Part shown: positions 1-7,550 of the stretch, piece after piece | Position numbering within the stretch: the stretch's first letter is position 1 | Layout: each line of letters begins with the position of its first letter | Origin: Bacillus sp. 1780r2a1 | Lineage (GTDB): Bacteria; Bacillota; Bacilli; Bacillales; Bacillaceae_H | NCBI GenBank assembly: GCA_024134725.1 | Contig: CP099863.1 | Span: 2,973,258-3,037,257, forward strand | Reading direction: 5' to 3' | DNA: 64,000 nt | Program-made: the position numbers and the translations under genes | The notes under the pieces: model-generated | What the model was told of the DNA's origin: nothing | Database searches by the model: none | The model's input: the letters and a program-made list of their open reading frames with translations, nothing else

Positions 1-651
1 AGTAAGGGTTTCAAACGTAAACGGAACGTCTGGAATCAAAAACGACGGTAAGGATTGTTTAATTACTCCTAAGTCTCCTACTGTACGTAAGTCTGCACCA
101 CTTGATATAGCCACAATGGTTAACACGACAATGGCAATAAGCGGTGCTGGAATTGCTTTAAAAAATCGTGGTACAAGATACACAATGATGAGTGTAATTG
201 CTACAAACACGTATGTTAAAGTAGAGATTCCAAAAAAATGTGGAACCTGAGCCATAAAAATTAAAATAGCTAAAGAGTTTACAAAGCCTATCATAACCGC
301 TCTTGGAATAAATTTCATTAGCTTAGCTACTTTAAAAATACCAAATAAAAGTTGAATCACTCCTGTTAAAATAGTCGCTGCTAATAAATAGTTTAGTCCG
401 TAGCCTTTTACTAATGGTACCATCAGTAAAGCCATAGCGCCTGTTGCTGCTGAAATCATTCCTGGTCTGCCACCAACGAATGAAATAATAACGGCAATAC
501 AAAACGAAGCATACAAACCCACCATCGGATCAACGCCTGCAATAATCGAAAATGCAATGGCTTCTGGAATTAGTGCTAAAGCAACTACGATTCCTGCTAG
601 TACGTCAGCACGGATGTTTGAAAACCATTCTTGCTTAATTTTATCTACCAA
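1..651 (-). CDS. SulP-family anion transporter, partial (C-terminus outside window)
   Basis: The reading frame is open from about 651 down to base 1, so only the first ~217 residues are present. They show the N-terminal membrane core of SulP transporters (sulfate permease / SLC26-like), with the early motif [20 protein letters not shown] near residues 10-30, then VGLYASF and [11 protein letters not shown]. The protein is an integral inner-membrane transporter of inorganic anions (sulfate or bicarbonate class); the substrate cannot be told from this part. The start is probably TTG at 651, with AGAGGTG a few bases upstream; a GTG at 660 is the alternative. The STAS domain expected at the C-terminus would lie outside the window. 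Family assignment is firm; substrate is unknown. Confidence 0.85.
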   Translation of the reverse strand, partial: MVDKIKQEWFSNIRADVLAGIVVALALIPEAIAFSIIAGVDPMVGLYASFCIAVIISFVGGRPGMISAATGAMALLMVPLVKGYGLNYLLAATILTGVIQLLFGIFKVAKLMKFIPRAVMIGFVNSLAILIFMAQVPHFFGISTLTYVFVAITLIIVYLVPRFFKAIPAPLIAIVVLTIVAISSGADLRTVGDLGVIKQSLPSFLIPDVPFTFETLT

Positions 652-826
652 ATCCTGCACCTCTTATCCTTTTATTTTGACTCGCTACTCGCAAGCCGAA
701 TTCGTCTTCAACAAAAAGTAGTCTACCACTCTTTTTCCCAAAATGGAACCTTTTTGATACTTTTTATTTATAATTTTCTTTGTGGTATGATAAAAGACAT
801 GCACTAATTAGCAAGGGAGCAGTGAG

Positions 827-1369
827 ATGATTATTGGATACATGAGGCCTTACGAAGGAGATATAAACTGTAAGAATCAAGAACTATCTCTAAAAGAAAT
901 TCCATGCGATACTATTATAAAAGAAGAACATGGCTGTGCAAAAAAACGAGTTCAGTTAGCAAACTTAATTGATAGTCTTTTAGCAAATGATCAGCTAGTT
1001 GTTAAACGTTTCTTCACGTTAGCTGACTCTACTAGACACCTTTTGGAGCTGCTTGAAGCAATTCAAGCAAAAGGAGCATACGTTCAATTTCTTGATGAAG
1101 ACATTGATACGAGCTTATCTAATGGAAAGATATTTGTACATACAGTAAAGCATCTTTTAGACTTCCAAAGCGATGTTATTAGCGAGCGAACAAAGCAAGG
1201 GGTCTCACGAGCGAAGAAAAAAGGAGTTTCGACTGGGCGTCCACGAAAACCAGATGAAAATGTAAAAAAGGCAATTGAAATGTATCAAAGCAAAAACTAC
1301 ACATTATCAGATATTAAAGAAAAAACGGGAATTAGTAAGTCAACGCTATATCGATATTTAGAAGGATAA
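827..1369 (+). CDS. Serine-recombinase-like protein with degenerate active site and C-terminal HTH
   Basis: The 180-residue protein has the overall layout of a small resolvase/invertase. An N-terminal domain begins IIGYMRPYEGD where active enzymes have YARVSTxDQ, a long E-helix lies around residues 100-130 (FQSDVISERTKQG), and a C-terminal hinge plus helix-turn-helix covers residues 137-180 (STGRPRK, then YTLSDIKEKTGISKSTLYRYL). The nucleophilic serine that should follow Arg7 is replaced by Tyr. The second catalytic cluster (DRLGRS in the family) reads FFTLADS, so both conserved arginines there are missing. Recombination activity is therefore unlikely, and a DNA-binding or regulatory role is inferred. 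AGGGAG precedes the ATG, and a strong terminator follows directly, so this is a monocistronic gene. Family is sure; function is unknown. Confidence 0.8.
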   Translation: MIIGYMRPYEGDINCKNQELSLKEIPCDTIIKEEHGCAKKRVQLANLIDSLLANDQLVVKRFFTLADSTRHLLELLEAIQAKGAYVQFLDEDIDTSLSNGKIFVHTVKHLLDFQSDVISERTKQGVSRAKKKGVSTGRPRKPDENVKKAIEMYQSKNYTLSDIKEKTGISKSTLYRYLEG

Positions 1370-1371
1370 CG

Positions 1372-1401
1372 AAAAAGCGCTGCTCGCAAGCAGCGCTTTT
1401 T
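1372..1401 (+). terminator. Intrinsic terminator after the recombinase-like gene
   Basis: The stem AAAAAGCGCTGC / GCAGCGCTTTTT has a short loop (TCGCAA region) and ends in a T-run. It begins 2 bases after the stop codon of the recombinase-like gene. Confidence 0.9.
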
Positions 1402-1577
1402 CATCTACATCAAACTAAAATTGACCAGTAAGGTCTTAGTTATCAAGGGGATAACTAGGATTTTTTGACTTTAAGTCAAAGGGGTATGGTGGTATTGTTC
1501 GTACCAATAATGTAATAGTAGCACTCATTCCTCTATAAAATCCACTTACTTTAATTTCATAATACTTTGTTTAATTA

Positions 1578-1614
1578 AAAAAAGCAGGCTTGTCCAATAC
1601 AATGCCTACTTTTT
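1578..1614 (-). terminator. Intrinsic terminator of csbD
   Basis: Read on the minus strand, AAAAGTAGGC pairs with GCCTGCTTTT (one G-U pair), followed by more T. It lies just downstream of the csbD stop. Confidence 0.75.
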
Positions 1615-1621
1615 CACCAGT

Positions 1622-1804
1622 TTACTGACCGTCTTTAAACTTTCCTACACCTTCTTGTACTTGTCCTTTTGCCTTATCTTTTTTACCGCTTGCTTGAAGT
1701 TTTTTGTTGTTTGTCGCGCTACCTACTTGATCTTTTACTTCACCTTTTGCCTTGTTAACAGCACCTTTTACTTTATCTCCTAAACCCTGATTTTGATTAC
1801 TCAT
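1622..1804 (-). CDS. csbD: CsbD-family general stress protein
   Basis: This is a small (60 residue), very hydrophilic, Lys/Gly/Gln-rich protein with the CsbD-type pattern: GLGDKVKGAVNKAKGEVKDQVG followed by a second similar segment KDKAKGQVQEGVGKFKDGQ. CsbD proteins are soluble, probably natively flexible stress proteins of unknown biochemical role. The start at MSNQNQGL is chosen because AGGAGGG lies 7 bases upstream; the frame is open 19 codons further up, but that part contains the promoter. A near-consensus sigma-B promoter sits directly upstream (1841-1866), matching the known sigma-B control of B. subtilis csbD. A terminator follows, so it is monocistronic. Confidence 0.88.
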   Translation of the reverse strand: MSNQNQGLGDKVKGAVNKAKGEVKDQVGSATNNKKLQASGKKDKAKGQVQEGVGKFKDGQ

Positions 1805-1840
1805 TGCAATCCCTCCTATATTTGATTTGTTATATTTTGT

Positions 1841-1866
1841 ATACCCGACGCGTCTCGTCATGAAAC
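1841..1866 (-). promoter_or_regulatory. Sigma-B type promoter of csbD
   Basis: On the minus strand GTTTCA (1866-1861), 14 bases, then GGGTAT (1846-1841). The B. subtilis sigma-B consensus is GTTTAA, 12-15 bases, GGGTAT, so only one base differs. It lies ~36 bases upstream of the csbD start codon. Confidence 0.82.
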
Positions 1867-1972
1867 GAATTTCTCATGTTAAAACAAGCAATTTTTTAAC
1901 TAAACTGATAAAAACCTTTCACTAAGGCAATAACTAAACGTAACCAACGCAACAGGAGTGCATGAAATAAAA

Positions 1973-2206
1973 ATGATTCCTATAATCTGTCTTGTCTTAG
2001 CTTCGATATTTATTCTAAAGATTGACGTTCCTCGTTTACGAAAAGCAAACATGCACAAAGAATTTAAAGTGCTTATTTTTTTGCTTGCAATTAGCTTTAG
2101 CATGGTTATGGCTAGGGGTGTATTACAAGACGTTCCTAATCCTTTAAACGGGGTTGCTTTTCTTTTAAAACCTCTTACTGATATTCTAGTTCAGATTCTA
2201 AGATAA
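1973..2206 (+). CDS. Small two-helix membrane protein, germinant-receptor D-subunit-like
   Basis: The product has ~77 residues with two hydrophobic stretches (residues 1-16 and about 33-49), separated by a charged loop (DVPRLRKANMHKEFK). It ends with an amphipathic tail. It lies 17 bases before a GerAB-type gene in the same direction. Small two-TM D subunits are known next to ger operons in Bacillus (B. megaterium gerUD, B. subtilis yfkS); the assignment rests on size, topology and position and not on a signature motif. The start is uncertain: ATG 1973 has AGGAG 14 bases upstream, while a GTG at 1958 overlaps that same AGGAG. Confidence 0.6.
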   Translation: MIPIICLVLASIFILKIDVPRLRKANMHKEFKVLIFLLAISFSMVMARGVLQDVPNPLNGVAFLLKPLTDILVQILR

Positions 2207-2223
2207 AAATGGGTGAAACAACT

Positions 2224-3330
2224 ATGAAGAAAAATAAAATATCCCCTACTCAGTTTAGAATATTGGTCACGTTGCACTGTGTAGGAAGCGCTATTCTTGT
2301 TGTACCCTCAGCTATAGCTGCTGATGCAAAACAAGACGCATGGATTCCGGCTCTTTTAGGAATTATAATTGGCGTTATTCTTATTCAGTTATATGCGGCA
2401 ATCGGGAATCTTTCTCCTGATAAAACGCTAATTGAACTAAATGAATATCTTCTAGGGAAGTGGGTTGGCAAGGCTGTATCTCTTCTTTTTTTTCTTTCTG
2501 TCTTCTTGTTTTGTGGTGAAGTTTTATATTACTTAGGAAGCTTTTTAGCCACACAGGTAATTGACGAAACTCCTATTTTATTAATCAATATTGCATTTAT
2601 GCTTGTTGTAGCGATTGGAGTTCGATCAGGAGTAGAAAATTTAGCAAGGTCAGCTCAAATTTTATTTCCATGGTTTGTCATACCATTTATTGCGTTAATC
2701 TGTTTTATTACGCCACAAAGCGATTTTAAAAATCTTCAGCCTATAGTGGCTATAGACTTAAAATCACTTATTAGCTCTACATTTACTTTTGTTAATATTA
2801 GCTATCTTACTTTTCCTGCTTTACTTATGCTATATCCAGCTCATATAAGCCGGCTTAAAGAAGCAAAACCTTCCTTTTTAAAAGGTGGTATTATAGGTGG
2901 AGCCATTATGTGCATTCTCATTTTATTAAGTACTTTGGTTTTAGGACCATTTCTTTCTGCAAGTGCTTCTTATCCTAGTTATGAGCTAGGAATGAGAATT
3001 AACATGGGTACATTTCTGCAAGGAATCGAAATTATCATTGCCATTATGTGGTTTATTTCTCTGTACTTTAAGCTAGCTATTTACTTTTACAGTACAGTCT
3101 CAAGCTTTGCACAAATTTTTGGATTAAAAGAGTATAAAGCTTTTACCATGCCCTTTGCTATTATGGCTATTGTATTATCAATTACTGTCTATCCAAGCAT
3201 TAGTTACCAAAGAAATTGGGATAGTGAGACGTGGCTATCTTATAGCTTAATTTTCGGATTGATCTATCCACTGCTTCTTTTTATAGTGGGGATATTTCGC
3301 AAAAAACGTCAATCTGAAGCAAACGTATAA
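2224..3330 (+). CDS. Spore germination protein, GerAB/YndE (amino-acid permease-like) family
   Basis: The ~368-residue membrane protein has about ten hydrophobic segments. It opens with KISPTQFRILVTLHCVGSAILVVPS, the typical beginning of GerB subunits (TxxQxxxL... GxxILxxP), and ends in a basic tail (FRKKRQSEANV). GerB subunits are APC-superfamily-like proteins of the spore inner membrane that, with GerA and GerC, sense germinants. Start at 2224 is preferred because GGTG lies 9 bases upstream; the in-frame ATG at 2209 has no ribosome site. Only a small D-like gene precedes it. No gerA or gerC gene is adjacent, so it is an orphan B subunit, either partnering distant A/C subunits or a relic of a tricistronic operon. 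Confidence 0.88.
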   Translation: MKKNKISPTQFRILVTLHCVGSAILVVPSAIAADAKQDAWIPALLGIIIGVILIQLYAAIGNLSPDKTLIELNEYLLGKWVGKAVSLLFFLSVFLFCGEVLYYLGSFLATQVIDETPILLINIAFMLVVAIGVRSGVENLARSAQILFPWFVIPFIALICFITPQSDFKNLQPIVAIDLKSLISSTFTFVNISYLTFPALLMLYPAHISRLKEAKPSFLKGGIIGGAIMCILILLSTLVLGPFLSASASYPSYELGMRINMGTFLQGIEIIIAIMWFISLYFKLAIYFYSTVSSFAQIFGLKEYKAFTMPFAIMAIVLSITVYPSISYQRNWDSETWLSYSLIFGLIYPLLLFIVGIFRKKRQSEANV

Positions 3331-3382
3331 CTTTTTCATTCTTCGATACAAATTAGAAACAAGTGGAGATACCATTGAAATA

Positions 3383-3425
3383 CTCCAAAGCTATTCTGTT
3401 TACTAAGAACAGAATAGCTTTGGAG
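3383..3425 (+). promoter_or_regulatory. Perfect 18-bp hairpin overlapping the capA ribosome binding site
   Basis: Bases 3383-3400 and 3408-3425 are perfectly complementary (18 bp, 7-base loop TACTAAG). The 3' arm ends in GGAG, which is the first part of the Shine-Dalgarno GGAGG (3422-3426) for the ATG at 3437. There is no T-run after the stem, so it does not look like an ordinary terminator on this strand. Confidence 0.7.
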
Positions 3426-3436
3426 GAACAATAAAA

Positions 3437-4582
3437 ATGAAATTAAAGATTAATAACCGAGAAATCAGAGTTCGTAAAAGAGGAATCATTACAATCGCTG
3501 TACTTGCTTGCATTATTTACCTAGCAGTTATTAACACTGGTGGCGATTCGAAAAAAGCGAGGCAGCAAGTGTCTACGTTCGAGAAACCAGCTAATGTTTC
3601 TGAAAAAAAAGTAGCTACTTATCCGAAGGAAACAAAAGGCACAACAATAAAGATTAGCGCTGCTGGTGATTTTACCATTGGGAGTGACGAAACTTTTCCT
3701 TATCCTAATAGCTTCAATGATGAGGCGAAGCAAAATGGGCTTCCTTTTTTCATTGAACATATATCTACTTTATTTAGTCGTGATGATTTGACAACGGTTA
3801 ACTTAGAAACTCCTTTAACGACTGCGACCGCAAAGGCTGCTAAAAAATTTCGTTTTAAAGGAGATCCGTCTTATACAAAAATATTACAACTCGCTAACAT
3901 TGAAGCCGTTAACCTAGCAAACAATCACACATACGATTACCTAGAACAAGGATACAAAGATACGATTCGTCATCTGACGGATGCGCATATCGGATATTTT
4001 GGAAACGGGCATACCTATATAAAAGAAATCAAAGGAATAAAGGTGGGAGCTCTGGGCTATGAGGGATGGGACGATACGCGAAATTTACGATCACAAATTA
4101 ATCGTGATATTCAAACATTAAAAACACAAGGAGCAGCCATTATTATTGTTCATTTTCACTGGGGAGTAGAACGAAGTGAAATCCCGCTTGAAAGCCAACA
4201 AGCACTAGCTCGCTATACAATTGATAGCGGCGCAAGCGTCATCTTAGGTCATCATCCTCATGTTGTGCAAGGTATTGAAGAATATCAAGGAAAATTTATT
4301 GTATATAGCCTAGGAAATTTCATGTTTGGGGGTAATAAGAATCCTAGAGATAAAGATACCTTTGTTTTTCAACAAACCTTTCATTTTAAAAACAAGAAGT
4401 TAACTGATAAAAAGGATATTGCTATTATTCCCTATAGCATTTCGTCTATCGCGTCTAGAAACAACTACCAACCCACGCCTCTCGAAGGCTCCGAGAAAGA
4501 TCGTGTCATGAATAAAATTTTGGAACGGTCTTCTCAAATATCAAAACCTAATTGGCTGGTTTATAATCAAGAAATTAAATAA
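3437..4582 (+). CDS. CapA/PgsA-family (PGA_cap) metallophosphoesterase-like protein
   Basis: The 381-residue protein has an N-terminal cytoplasmic basic stretch, one membrane anchor (residues ~15-32, GIITIAVLACIIYLAVI) and an extracellular calcineurin-like domain. Motifs in order are AAGDFTIGSD (~76), TVNLETPLT (~120), LANNHTYDYLEQG (~158), IVHFHWGVE (~237), LGHHPHVVQGIE (~272) and YSLGNFMFG (~290). Asp, Asn and His residues in these blocks are the expected metal ligands. Relatives act in poly-gamma-glutamate capsule synthesis and transport (CapA/PgsA), but no capB/capC lie nearby, so a lone cell-surface phosphoesterase is equally possible. The ribosome site is buried in an 18-bp hairpin just upstream. 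Confidence 0.85.
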   Translation: MKLKINNREIRVRKRGIITIAVLACIIYLAVINTGGDSKKARQQVSTFEKPANVSEKKVATYPKETKGTTIKISAAGDFTIGSDETFPYPNSFNDEAKQNGLPFFIEHISTLFSRDDLTTVNLETPLTTATAKAAKKFRFKGDPSYTKILQLANIEAVNLANNHTYDYLEQGYKDTIRHLTDAHIGYFGNGHTYIKEIKGIKVGALGYEGWDDTRNLRSQINRDIQTLKTQGAAIIIVHFHWGVERSEIPLESQQALARYTIDSGASVILGHHPHVVQGIEEYQGKFIVYSLGNFMFGGNKNPRDKDTFVFQQTFHFKNKKLTDKKDIAIIPYSISSIASRNNYQPTPLEGSEKDRVMNKILERSSQISKPNWLVYNQEIK

Positions 4583-4676
4583 AATAAGACTGGTTGGGAA
4601 GCATTGAGGTTTTTAACACAGAGACCATTACCTTTTATGTATTCGTTTTTAGAATTCTAACATAAATTCCATCATC

Positions 4677-4723
4677 TTTCACACACTAAGAATAGCTAGC
4701 ACAGCTGTGAAAGCACTTTTTTT
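4677..4723 (+). terminator. Probable terminator after capA-like gene
   Basis: CTTTCACA (4677-4684) pairs with TGTGAAAG (4706-4713), and a T-run (4716-4723) follows. The loop is long (21 bases) and the stem is modest. Confidence 0.5.
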
Positions 4724-4824
4724 AACACTATGCTTTTGCAAAAAATCAACAAGTCCTGTGATAAGGAAAAGGAATGCTAAAGAAACGTAATTTATTTCAA
4801 TTAATACTAGAAAGGTCGATTTTA

Positions 4825-5148
4825 GTGAAAAAGTTACTTTTATGCTTAACACTCATTTTTATTTCGTTCACCCACCTTGCTTCGTTTCCTCATGCTTATG
4901 CAGCAGAATCTAGAGAGCCTGCTTACGCAAAGTGGGGAAAGCTTGCGATGCAAAAAACAAAAGAAAAGTATCCAAAAGCCGCTATTTATGACTATTTACA
5001 TGTAAAAAGAGAACAACAAGGCAGTATGTCAAAAGAAATTTTTAAGCTTTGGTTAAATGAAAACAATCGAAAATTCACGGTAATTGTTTCAATTGAATTT
5101 AACACATCGTCAGAAGCTGTTTCAAAGATAAACTTTAAAGAAGAATGA
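4825..5148 (+). CDS. Secreted DUF3889-like small protein (YqzG type)
   Basis: A signal peptide (VKKLLLCLTLIFISF..., cleavage expected after HAYAA) precedes a ~75-residue mature domain: YAKWGKLAMQKTKEKYPKAA, then DYLHVKREQQG and TVIVSIEFNTSSEAVSKINF. This matches the small exported DUF3889 proteins of bacilli, whose function is unknown. Start at GTG 4825 is preferred because AAAGGT lies 8-9 bases upstream and the signal peptide then has a normal length; an in-frame ATG at 4774 also has a purine-rich leader and cannot be excluded. A bidirectional terminator follows at the stop codon. Confidence 0.7.
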   Translation: MKKLLLCLTLIFISFTHLASFPHAYAAESREPAYAKWGKLAMQKTKEKYPKAAIYDYLHVKREQQGSMSKEIFKLWLNENNRKFTVIVSIEFNTSSEAVSKINFKEE

Positions 5149-5183
5149 AAAAACCAAGTGGCAGATTAGCCAACTTGGTTTTC
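5148..5183 (+). terminator. Bidirectional terminator between DUF3889 gene and MFS gene
   Basis: AAAACCAAGT pairs with ACTTGGTTTT, with an inner GGC/GCC pair extending the stem. There are A and T tracts on both sides, so it can stop transcription from both converging genes. It overlaps the end of the MFS coding region. Confidence 0.82.
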
Positions 5184-6407
5184 TCTATTATTAACAGCTG
5201 ATAGTTGAATAAGGTTAGTTCTATTCAGAATTGCAATAAAAAAGGAAAGCAAACAAAAACCTGCTGCAATTGTAAACGTTACACGAACACCAAAGTAATC
5301 TGTTATATATCCAAATAGTAACGAAGAAAGTCCAAAAGATCCGTAGATTAGTGTATTTCTTGCTGAATGTACTTTTGCTAGCAGCTCTTTCTTGGCATTC
5401 TTTTGAATAATAGTCACTTCTGCAACGTCTCTCGCCATTTGTGGTAAGCCGTACAATAGTGAAATTATAGCAGCTAACCACGCTATAGAATTCGTGCCAA
5501 ACCAAAAAGTAAGAACCGTTAGGAAACACGAGGACCATACCATCGCTTGACCTAAATTTTTCTCCATTACTTTTGAATAACGATATACAAGCGCTCCGCT
5601 TACTAACATTCCCGCAAAGAAAGCTGCATTGATAATCCCCCACCACACGTACGTTTGATGAAGACTTTCTTCGACAAACACCAGTATAATCGCTGCAATC
5701 CAAACCCCTCCAGCCACAGTTTCTAACATCGTCATTATGCTAGTTGTCCGCAGCTGTTTTGAATTCCAAATAACTGTCCACCCTTCCTTAACCACAGCTA
5801 GCTTGGATGACGCTTCTGCGCTTTTTTGGATACCTTCTACATGAATACACCACATAAAAGCGGATGAAATGGTAAACAGCAAAAAAGTAAACCATAGCAT
5901 ATTAGCTTCGCCCCACCATATCATAAGTATGCTTCCAGCCGGCCAAGCTATAAGTCTTGTTATTTGATCAGTCATAGCTAAAAAGCTGTTTGCTTTTATA
6001 AGCCGCTCTTCTGCGATTAAGCTTGGGACAAGGGCATTGCGAGCTGGTGATGCAGCTCCATCTAAAAATGACACGCATCCAATTACTATATAGATTAGCC
6101 ATAAAAGGTCTATTCTTATATGCCATGTCATAAAACAAAGCACTAGCAAAAAAATCGTTTTCCCAGCCTGAGAGTAACATAGAATTGCCTTCAAGTGATG
6201 CTTTTCAATAATTAAAGGCGCGACGATACCGCTTACTAACGCTGTCATTGTAATAACAAAGGGAATTAAGGACATAAAGGTAACTGATTTAGTTATGTGA
6301 TATACTGCTGCTGTTAAGCTCACAATATATAATACATCACCTAAATTCGCTAGCATTTGTCCAATCCACAGAAAGCGAAATGATTGTTCTTTATGAAATT
6401 TTGACAT
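5166..6407 (-). CDS. MFS transporter (EntS/MFS_3-like exporter)
   Basis: The 413-residue protein has about twelve hydrophobic segments. It starts with FRFLWIGQMLANLGDVLYIVSLTAAVYHIT, typical of the MFS_3 group of proton-driven exporters. The middle contains the DGAASPARNALVPSLIAEERLIKANS segment, conserved where the two six-helix halves approach each other in this subgroup (macrolide and siderophore exporters). Start ATG 6407 has GAGGGA upstream. It is monocistronic with a shared terminator at its 3' end. Upstream (6486-6515) an 8-bp inverted repeat TGATTACT / AGTAATCA may be an operator. The substrate cannot be inferred. Confidence 0.85.
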   Translation of the reverse strand: MSKFHKEQSFRFLWIGQMLANLGDVLYIVSLTAAVYHITKSVTFMSLIPFVITMTALVSGIVAPLIIEKHHLKAILCYSQAGKTIFLLVLCFMTWHIRIDLLWLIYIVIGCVSFLDGAASPARNALVPSLIAEERLIKANSFLAMTDQITRLIAWPAGSILMIWWGEANMLWFTFLLFTISSAFMWCIHVEGIQKSAEASSKLAVVKEGWTVIWNSKQLRTTSIMTMLETVAGGVWIAAIILVFVEESLHQTYVWWGIINAAFFAGMLVSGALVYRYSKVMEKNLGQAMVWSSCFLTVLTFWFGTNSIAWLAAIISLLYGLPQMARDVAEVTIIQKNAKKELLAKVHSARNTLIYGSFGLSSLLFGYITDYFGVRVTFTIAAGFCLLSFFIAILNRTNLIQLSAVNNRENQVG

Positions 6408-6550
6408 AGAAATCCCTCACATCTTATTTAGTTTTTAGCTTATAAGTGTAAGAGACTTTTACATCGGACTTCCTCCCGCTCATTCTGATTACTTTTTATT
6501 TTATCATAGTAATCACTTTTTTTACATAATATTCTAATTTTGTTGTTTTT

Positions 6551-6751
6551 TTGCCCCTCTCTAAGAATATTCATCATGTAGTGTATCTGTACTATAAGAA
6601 TGAAGAGAGCAAAGGAGGAAAAATTGTTGAAGAAAACATTTTAAAAGTTGAATGGGTGGATTTTGAAACAGCGGACAAATTGCTTCCTTACTACAATGAC
6701 TTTGAACAATTACTAACTACTGAAGGAATTCCATATGCTTTACAAAAGTGA
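6551..6751 (+). pseudogene. C-terminal remnant of a Nudix hydrolase
   Basis: Sixty-odd residues read NIHHVVYLYYKNEESKGGKIVEENILKVEWVDFETADKLLPYYNDFEQLL. This resembles the second half of Nudix hydrolases (strand, then V-E-W-V-D-x-E-x-A, then the C-terminal helix). The Nudix box (GX5EX7REUXEEXGU) that should precede it is absent, no normal start codon or ribosome site is present, and a T-rich non-coding stretch lies upstream. It is best read as a 5'-truncated gene. Confidence 0.6.
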
Positions 6752-6859
6752 ATAAAACACTTTAACTTTTCAACGCCCATTTTTAGCACACTTCCTCCCT
6801 TTCTGACATCGCCTGCATATGATGAACAGGGAAAACACCTAGTTAGAGGAGGAAAAATA

Positions 6860-7381
6860 ATGTATCCAAATTCACCTTATTACCATCAGTGGTATCACCA
6901 AATGTATCAACAGTTTCATCCACCTTATTATCCTACACCAGCAGCAAGCAGCCGAAACCATCAAACAAAAGAAATTAGAGATTACGGTCCAAACCCACTC
7001 GTTGTAAACATTAACGAAGCGACAAAGCAAAATGAAACATTTCGGACAGCTTTGTGGACAGGAAAGCATTTTCAAGTAACGCTAATGAGTCTTGCACCAG
7101 GAGAAGATATTGGTTTGGAAATGCATCCAGACGTAGATCAGTTCTTACGGGTTGAACAAGGGCAAGGTTCTGTTAAAATGGGCAGTCGAAAAGATAACTT
7201 AACGTTTCAAACGGACGTTTCAGATGACTTTGCCATTATCGTACCTGCAGGAACATGGCATAACTTAACGAATACAGGAGATACAGCTCTAAAGCTCTAT
7301 TCTATTTATGCTCCGCCAAACCATCCGTTCGGAACCGTTCACCAAACGAAACAAGATGCAATGGAAGCAGAGCCAGAATAA
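6860..7381 (+). CDS. Cupin-domain protein with Tyr/His/Pro-rich N-terminus (possible spore protein)
   Basis: A GAGGAGG site precedes the ATG. Residues 1-30 are rich in Tyr, His, Gln and Pro (MYPNSPYYHQWYHQMYQQ), which is typical of bacillus spore coat proteins. Residues 55-160 form a single cupin barrel: GEDIGLEMHPDVDQFLRVEQGQG (motif 1, with His, Glu-like Asp and Gln positions) and IVPAGTWHNLTNTGD (motif 2, with PAGTWHN). The last His and motif 1 His/Asp/Gln could hold a metal. It resembles B. subtilis cupins of the YrkC type. The enzymatic role is unknown; coat association is an inference from the N-terminus. A terminator follows. Confidence 0.8.
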   Translation: MYPNSPYYHQWYHQMYQQFHPPYYPTPAASSRNHQTKEIRDYGPNPLVVNINEATKQNETFRTALWTGKHFQVTLMSLAPGEDIGLEMHPDVDQFLRVEQGQGSVKMGSRKDNLTFQTDVSDDFAIIVPAGTWHNLTNTGDTALKLYSIYAPPNHPFGTVHQTKQDAMEAEPE

Positions 7382-7386
7382 ATTGC

Positions 7387-7420
7387 AAAGAGACACTAGC
7401 CTTCGCTACTGTCTCTTTTT
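7387..7420 (+). terminator. Terminator after cupin gene
   Basis: AAAGAGAC pairs with GTCTCTTT around ACTAGCCTTCGCTACT, itself containing TAGC/GCTA, and a T-run follows. Confidence 0.85.
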
Positions 7421-7501
7421 TATAATTTAAATAACATGCCTTAAAATTATTGTTGATTATTTAGAACATATTTTATATAAATTACGATTGCTAATTTATA
7501 T

Positions 7502-7549
7502 AAAACACCAGTTTTCAACCTTTGCAAGAAGGAAGAAAACTGGTGTTTT
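7502..7549 (-). terminator. Terminator of gadB
   Basis: AAAACACCAGTTTTC pairs with GAAAACTGGTGTTTT, immediately after the gadB stop on the minus strand. A/T tracts on both sides make it potentially bidirectional. Confidence 0.85.
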
Positions 7550-7550
7550 A

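Noticed and set aside
1900-2103. 67-residue ORF opposite the germination D-like gene
   Set aside because: It is antisense to a gene with better context and has no ribosome site.
5221-5703. 160-residue ORF antiparallel-frame within the MFS gene
   Set aside because: It overlaps the well-supported MFS coding frame on the same strand in another frame and shows no domain.
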